In this document: positions 60,606-64,000 of the stretch, piece after piece | How the letters are laid out: every line of letters begins with the position of its first letter | How positions within the stretch are numbered: the first letter of the stretch is position 1 | Assembly (NCBI RefSeq): GCF_029975155.1 | Contig: NZ_JARKPQ010000210.1 | Span: 1-64,000 of the forward strand | DNA length: 64,000 nt | DNA from: Propionicimonas sp. | GTDB taxonomy: Bacteria; Actinomycetota; Actinomycetes; Propionibacteriales; Propionibacteriaceae | Direction: 5' to 3' | The notes under the pieces: model-generated | What the model was told of the DNA's origin: nothing | The model's database searches: none | What the model saw: only the letters and a program-made list of their open reading frames with translations | Translations under genes and position numbers: made by a program

Positions 60606-61700
60606 TCAGCCCTGCCTGGCGGATACCAGGGCCGCGTCGACGGTCGCCACGAGTTCGTTCCAGGATGTGACGAACTTCGCGACGCCCTCGGCCTCGAGGG
60701 TGTCGAACACGTCCGGAAGGTCGATCCCGGCCGCGGTGAGCTGGTCGAGGACCGACTGCCCTTCCGCGGCCCGTCCCTCGATCGAGGTCTCCACCTCGCC
60801 GTGGTCTGCGAAGGCCATCATCGTCTTCTCCGGCATGGTGTTCACCACGCCGCGGGCAACCAGTCCGGACACGTACAGGGTGTCGGGGTAGGCCGGGTCC
60901 TTGGTCCCCGTGGACGCCCACAGCGGACGCTGCGGGTTTGCCCCCTGGGCGGCCAGAGCACGGAATCGCCCACCGCCGAACACCTCCTGGTAGGCGCCGA
61001 ACGCGACCAGTGCGTTCGCCACTCCGGCCTTGCCGGCCAGGTCGTGCCGGCCCAGCGCGGCGAGCCGCTTGTCGATCTCGGTGTCCACCCGCGAGACGAA
61101 GAACGACGCCACCGAGTGGATGGCCGACAGGTCACGGCCCGCGGCCGCAGCCTGTTCCAGTCCGCTGAGGTAGGCGTCCATCACCTCGCGGTAGCGCTCG
61201 ACGGAGAAGATCAGCGTGACGTTCACCGAGATCCCGGCGGCGATGGACGCCGTGATCGCCGGCAGCCCCTCGCGGGTCGCGGGGATCTTGATCAGCACGT
61301 TCTCCCGTCCGACCAGGTCGTGCAGCTCGGCGGCCTGCGCGATGGTCGCCTCGGTGTCGTTGGCCAGTCCGGGCTCGACCTCGATCGACACCCGGCCGTC
61401 GAAGCCGTGGGTGGCGCGGTAGGTGTCGGCGAACAGGTCACAGGCGTTGCGGACGTCCGTCGTGCACAGCGCGGTGATGGCGTCGGACGTCGACGCGTCC
61501 CCGAGCTCCCTCAGCTGGGCGGTGTACGCGTCCCCCTTGGCCAGCGCGGCGGCGAAGATCGTCGGGTTCGTGGTCACCCCGACCACCGAGTACCCGTCGA
61601 TCAGTTCGGCGAGGTTGCCGCTGTCGATCCGGTCGCGGGACAGGTCGTCCAGCCAGATCGAGACCCCGGCCTGCGCCAGCGCTGCGAGTCGGCCGTTCAT
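60606..61700 (-). CDS. tal: Transaldolase
   Basis: A 364-residue class I aldolase of the pentose phosphate pathway (fructose 6-P + erythrose 4-P to sedoheptulose 7-P + glyceraldehyde 3-P). TalB/subfamily 2 signatures: [40 protein letters not shown] (the Schiff-base lysine region) and [15 protein letters not shown]. Length fits actinobacterial Tal (about 360-370). ATG 61700 is preferred; a GTG at 61706 overlaps the rpiB stop and would add two residues. Operon with rpiB. Confidence 0.95.
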   Translation of the reverse strand: MNGRLAALAQAGVSIWLDDLSRDRIDSGNLAELIDGYSVVGVTTNPTIFAAALAKGDAYTAQLRELGDASTSDAITALCTTDVRNACDLFADTYRATHGFDGRVSIEVEPGLANDTEATIAQAAELHDLVGRENVLIKIPATREGLPAITASIAAGISVNVTLIFSVERYREVMDAYLSGLEQAAAAGRDLSAIHSVASFFVSRVDTEIDKRLAALGRHDLAGKAGVANALVAFGAYQEVFGGGRFRALAAQGANPQRPLWASTGTKDPAYPDTLYVSGLVARGVVNTMPEKTMMAFADHGEVETSIEGRAAEGQSVLDQLTAAGIDLPDVFDTLEAEGVAKFVTSWNELVATVDAALVSARQG

Positions 61701-61702
61701 GG

Positions 61703-62194
61703 TCACTCACATCCCGGGACGGAATCGGCCTCGGCCACGCTGCCCGGCTCGTACTGGGCGAACGCCGCCACCTTCGGCGCGGAGGCGGACGACGGGTCGA
61801 ACGTGTAGCCCAGCCACTCCTTCGCGAGCCGGCGGGCGAGCTCGATCCCGATCACGCGGGCGCCGAGGGTCAGCACCTGCGCGTCGTTCGACAGCACCAG
61901 CCGCTCCACCGAGAACGAGTCGTGCGCGACCGACGCCCGGATCCCCGGGACCTTGTTCGCCGCCATCGCCACGCCCATGCCGGTGCCGCAGATCAGCAGC
62001 GCCCGGTCGGCGCGGCCCGCCGCGACCTCACGCGCGCCGGCCACCCCGATGTGGGTGTAGTAGGTGTGCTCGTCCTCGCCGACGCCCACGTCGATCACCT
62101 CGTCGACGCGTGGGTCGGCCGCCAGGTCGGCCTTGAGGACCTTCTTGTACTCCAGTCCGGCGTCGTCGCAGCCGATCGCGATCCGCATTCCCAT
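61703..62194 (-). CDS. RpiB/LacAB-family sugar-phosphate isomerase
   Basis: A 163-residue isomerase of the RpiB/LacA/LacB family, most simply ribose 5-phosphate isomerase B. Motifs: [59 protein letters not shown]. Ribose 5-P fits its operon partner tal; erythrulose-phosphate isomerases of the same family cannot be excluded. GGAGGTGA precedes ATG 62194 by 5-6 bases. The upstream gene on the strand is the sugar-binding protein, 470 bp away across repeats. Confidence 0.85.
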   Translation of the reverse strand: MGMRIAIGCDDAGLEYKKVLKADLAADPRVDEVIDVGVGEDEHTYYTHIGVAGAREVAAGRADRALLICGTGMGVAMAANKVPGIRASVAHDSFSVERLVLSNDAQVLTLGARVIGIELARRLAKEWLGYTFDPSSASAPKVAAFAQYEPGSVAEADSVPGCE

Positions 62195-62663
62195 TTGGTC
62201 ACCTCCAGTGCTGGACGGTCCGGCAGGCAACGGGCGTACCTGCCGAACCGTCACGACTCTCTTCTTCCTATTCAACTCTGGTCCGCCGAACGGGGCCGGT
62301 GGACCATCGAGATCCCGGGACGGCGCGGGCCGGGGTGGGCCCTTCGTGACGCCGTCCCGGGGAGCGGTTGGGGAGGTCGGGGGGCCCTTCGTGACGGCTC
62401 GCTCGTTCCGCGCGAGCCTCCTCAGGGAGCGGTTGGCCCCGCTCCGGAGCGGCTCCCGGGTCGAGCCCCCGACCGCTGGTCGAGTCCCCGACCGCTGGTC
62501 GAGCTTGTCGAGACCACCACCGCGTCTCGACAAGCTCGACGACCGGTTGCCCGGACGATGGACGGCCACGACTCTCTCCGTGTCTGCAAGCCCGGGATGG
62601 CGGGGAGCCGATGGGTCATTCCCGGCTCCCCGCCACTGAACCCAGTACCCACCTTGTCCAGGA
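62195..62663. other. 469-bp repeat-rich intergenic region
   Basis: No gene. It contains family B-like units near 62340 and 62388, a tandem of CGACCGCTGGTCGAG words (about 62470-62500), a family A hairpin (62499-62513 with 62525-62539), and a family C word near 62588. It separates the sugar-binding protein gene from the rpiB-tal operon on the same strand; the promoter of rpiB must lie in its left end. Confidence 0.65.
62499..62539. repeat. Family A hairpin repeat
   Basis: TCGAGCTTGTCGAGA and its exact reverse complement with an 11-bp loop, the same arrangement as at 9758-9799. It is preceded by two tandem GACCGCTGGTCGAG words. Confidence 0.65.
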
Positions 62664-63650
62664 TCAGCCGAGCGGGACGAAGTCCTTGAACTGGTCGGCG
62701 TTGTCCTTGGTGATCAGCACGCAGTCCAGCGCCTGCTTCTCGGTGTCGGAGCCGGTCTTGCCGGTGCGCAGGAAGCTGTCGATCTGGGTGACGGCCAGCT
62801 TGGTGGCCTCCACGATCGGCTGCAGCACGGTGGCGACGAGCGATCCGTCCTTGACGGCCGCGACCGCGTCGCCGGAGCCGTCGAAGCCCAGCACCTTGAC
62901 CTTGTCGAGCTTGCCCGCGTCTTTCAGCGCGGAGATCGCGCCGAGGGCCATCTCGTCATTGCCCGAGATCACGCCGGTGATGTCGGGGTGCGCCTGCAGC
63001 ATGATCTCCATCTTCTGCTTGCCCTGCGCCCGGTCCCAGTTCGCCGTCTCGGTCTGGACGAGCTTCAGGTCGGGGTACTGGCTGATCACGGCCTTGTAGC
63101 CCTCGGACCGCACGTGGGCGTTGTTGTCGGTCGGCTGGCCGAACAGCTCGACGTACTTGCCCTTGCCGCCCATCTGCTTCACCCAGTACTCGGCGCCGAG
63201 GGTCGCGCCCTGGGCGTTGTTCGAGACGATCTGGCTCTTGGCGATGCCCTGCTCGGTGATCTCGGCGTTGATCAGGAACACCGGGATGCCGGCGTCCGTC
63301 GCCTTCTGCACGGCACCCACCGACTCCTTCGCGCCGGCCGGGTCGAGCAGGATCGCGTTCACCTTCTTGGCGATGGCGCCGTCGATGTACTGCTGCTGCT
63401 TGTCGGGATCGTTCTGGTGCGCGTCGACGGTGGTCTCGTAGCCGAGTTCCTTCGCCTTCGACTGCGCGGCCTCGACCTCGGCCTTCCAGAACGGGTTGGC
63501 GATGTCGACGGTGATGATGGCGATCGTGCCGCCGCCCTTGCCCTCGGCAGCACCCGAGCTGCCTGACGGGGTCGGGGCGGCGCTGCTGCACGCCGACAGG
63601 GCGAGGGCGGTCATCCCAGCGATGATCAGTGCGCCCAGTTTCTTCAACAT
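62664..63650 (-). CDS. Sugar ABC transporter substrate-binding lipoprotein (RbsB-like)
   Basis: A 328-residue lipoprotein (lipobox LALSACSSA, Cys about residue 21). Type I sugar-binding fold: [60 protein letters not shown], and [20 protein letters not shown]. The resemblance is to ribose- or pentitol-binding proteins; the sugar is not determined. It lies 44 bp after the permease gene that is cut by the window end, on the same strand, so permease-binding protein order. It is followed by the pentose phosphate genes rpiB and tal, supporting a pentose or polyol. Confidence 0.85.
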   Translation of the reverse strand: MLKKLGALIIAGMTALALSACSSAAPTPSGSSGAAEGKGGGTIAIITVDIANPFWKAEVEAAQSKAKELGYETTVDAHQNDPDKQQQYIDGAIAKKVNAILLDPAGAKESVGAVQKATDAGIPVFLINAEITEQGIAKSQIVSNNAQGATLGAEYWVKQMGGKGKYVELFGQPTDNNAHVRSEGYKAVISQYPDLKLVQTETANWDRAQGKQKMEIMLQAHPDITGVISGNDEMALGAISALKDAGKLDKVKVLGFDGSGDAVAAVKDGSLVATVLQPIVEATKLAVTQIDSFLRTGKTGSDTEKQALDCVLITKDNADQFKDFVPLG

Positions 63651-63694
63651 TCGAGTTCCTTTCTGTCACTCGACGGTCGGCCGTGCGGCCGCTT

Positions 63695-64000
63695 TCACTT
63701 GGCGGGTGCCGGGGTTTCCCGGCCCGCGAGGGAGGCCTGGGCCGCGCGCTTCATCGCGGAGCGGGCCTGGAGGGACTGCTGCAGCTGGTCGAGAGCGACC
63801 GCAAGGATGATCACGGCGCCCTTGATGATCTGCTGCCAGAAGACCGACAGCCCGATCAGGACGAGGCCGTCGACCAGGAAGCCGACGAGGAACGCGCCGA
63901 TCACCGTGCCGCGCACGGTGCCGCGTCCGCCGGCGAGGGACGCGCCGCCGATGACGACGGCGGCGATCGCGTTCAGCTCGTAGGAATCGCCGGCGCGGGG
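63695..64000 (-). CDS. Sugar ABC transporter permease (RbsC-like), partial
   Basis: Only the C-terminal 101 residues are in the window; the gene continues beyond 64000. The visible part has the RbsC coupling motif AIAAVVIGGASLAGGRGTVR, two membrane helices (GAFLVGFLVDGLVLIGLSVF; QIIKGAVIILAVALDQLQ) and a basic tail ending in GRETPAPAK. It forms one transport system with the following binding-protein gene; its ATPase is presumably further right. Confidence 0.88.
   Translation of the reverse strand, partial: PRAGDSYELNAIAAVVIGGASLAGGRGTVRGTVIGAFLVGFLVDGLVLIGLSVFWQQIIKGAVIILAVALDQLQQSLQARSAMKRAAQASLAGRETPAPAK

Overview
This 64-kb window is GC-rich chromosomal DNA of an actinobacterium. The best guess is Propionibacteriaceae. 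The reasons are the codon use, 19-bp DtxR/IdeR-type iron boxes, a DUF222/13E12 HNH protein, actinobacterial-type xylose isomerase, and a 1128-residue protein that looks like the pyrophosphate-type PEP carboxykinase known from Propionibacterium. No rRNA, tRNA, CRISPR array, transposase or phage gene was seen.

Layout. 0.1-9.5 kb: small regulator/effector units (TetR + quinone oxidoreductase; ThrE-type exporter; AbiEi/DUF559 gene bracketed by palindromes; AraC + VOC protein + UvrA-like ATPase; MarR + membrane protein). 9.9-14.9 kb: an iron-siderophore ABC importer and a siderophore-interacting reductase, with two DtxR-like boxes. 14.9-20.5 kb: an MFS pump and the xylose genes xylB-xylA, divergent from a ROK regulator (XylR). 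20.5-23.3 kb: alcohol dehydrogenase, SseB-like protein, LacI regulator. 23.6-31.3 kb: a two-gene redox operon of a giant 1672-aa pyruvate:ferredoxin-oxidoreductase-like enzyme and a 909-aa protein fusing both halves of an Nfn-type ferredoxin:NADP reductase. 31.4-38.3 kb: MFS pump, HNH gene inside inverted repeats, LuxR regulator, small membrane proteins. 38.5-47.0 kb: probable PPi-PEP carboxykinase, canonical NifJ pyruvate:ferredoxin oxidoreductase, dihydroorotate-dehydrogenase-like protein. 47.2-51.1 kb: HerA/DUF853 ATPase, lipoprotein serpin, PadR pair. 51.2-55.2 kb: TPP riboswitch and thiBPQ. 55.6-59.9 kb: FrcBCAK-like sugar importer plus kinase. 60.2-64 kb: NifX-like protein, transaldolase, RpiB-type isomerase and a second sugar importer cut by the window end.

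How the genes fit together. The window combines pentose/sugar uptake and non-oxidative pentose phosphate steps (XylA, XylB, RpiB, Tal, two sugar ABC systems) with the PEP-pyruvate-acetyl-CoA node (PPi-PEPCK, NifJ) and ferredoxin/NADPH exchange (giant PFOR-like enzyme plus fused Nfn). TPP, the cofactor of both ferredoxin oxidoreductases, is imported by the riboswitch-controlled ThiBPQ system, and iron for their clusters by the DtxR-boxed importer. That set suits a fermentative or facultatively anaerobic organism.

The most unusual layer is repeated DNA. At least six short repeat families occupy the intergenic spaces. Members of three of them also sit in frame inside metabolic genes (both ferredoxin oxidoreductases and thiQ). 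One palindrome family supplies the stop codons of its flanking genes. One family has inverted ends with an invariant 48-bp spacer, and one forms near-perfect inverted repeats around the HNH gene.
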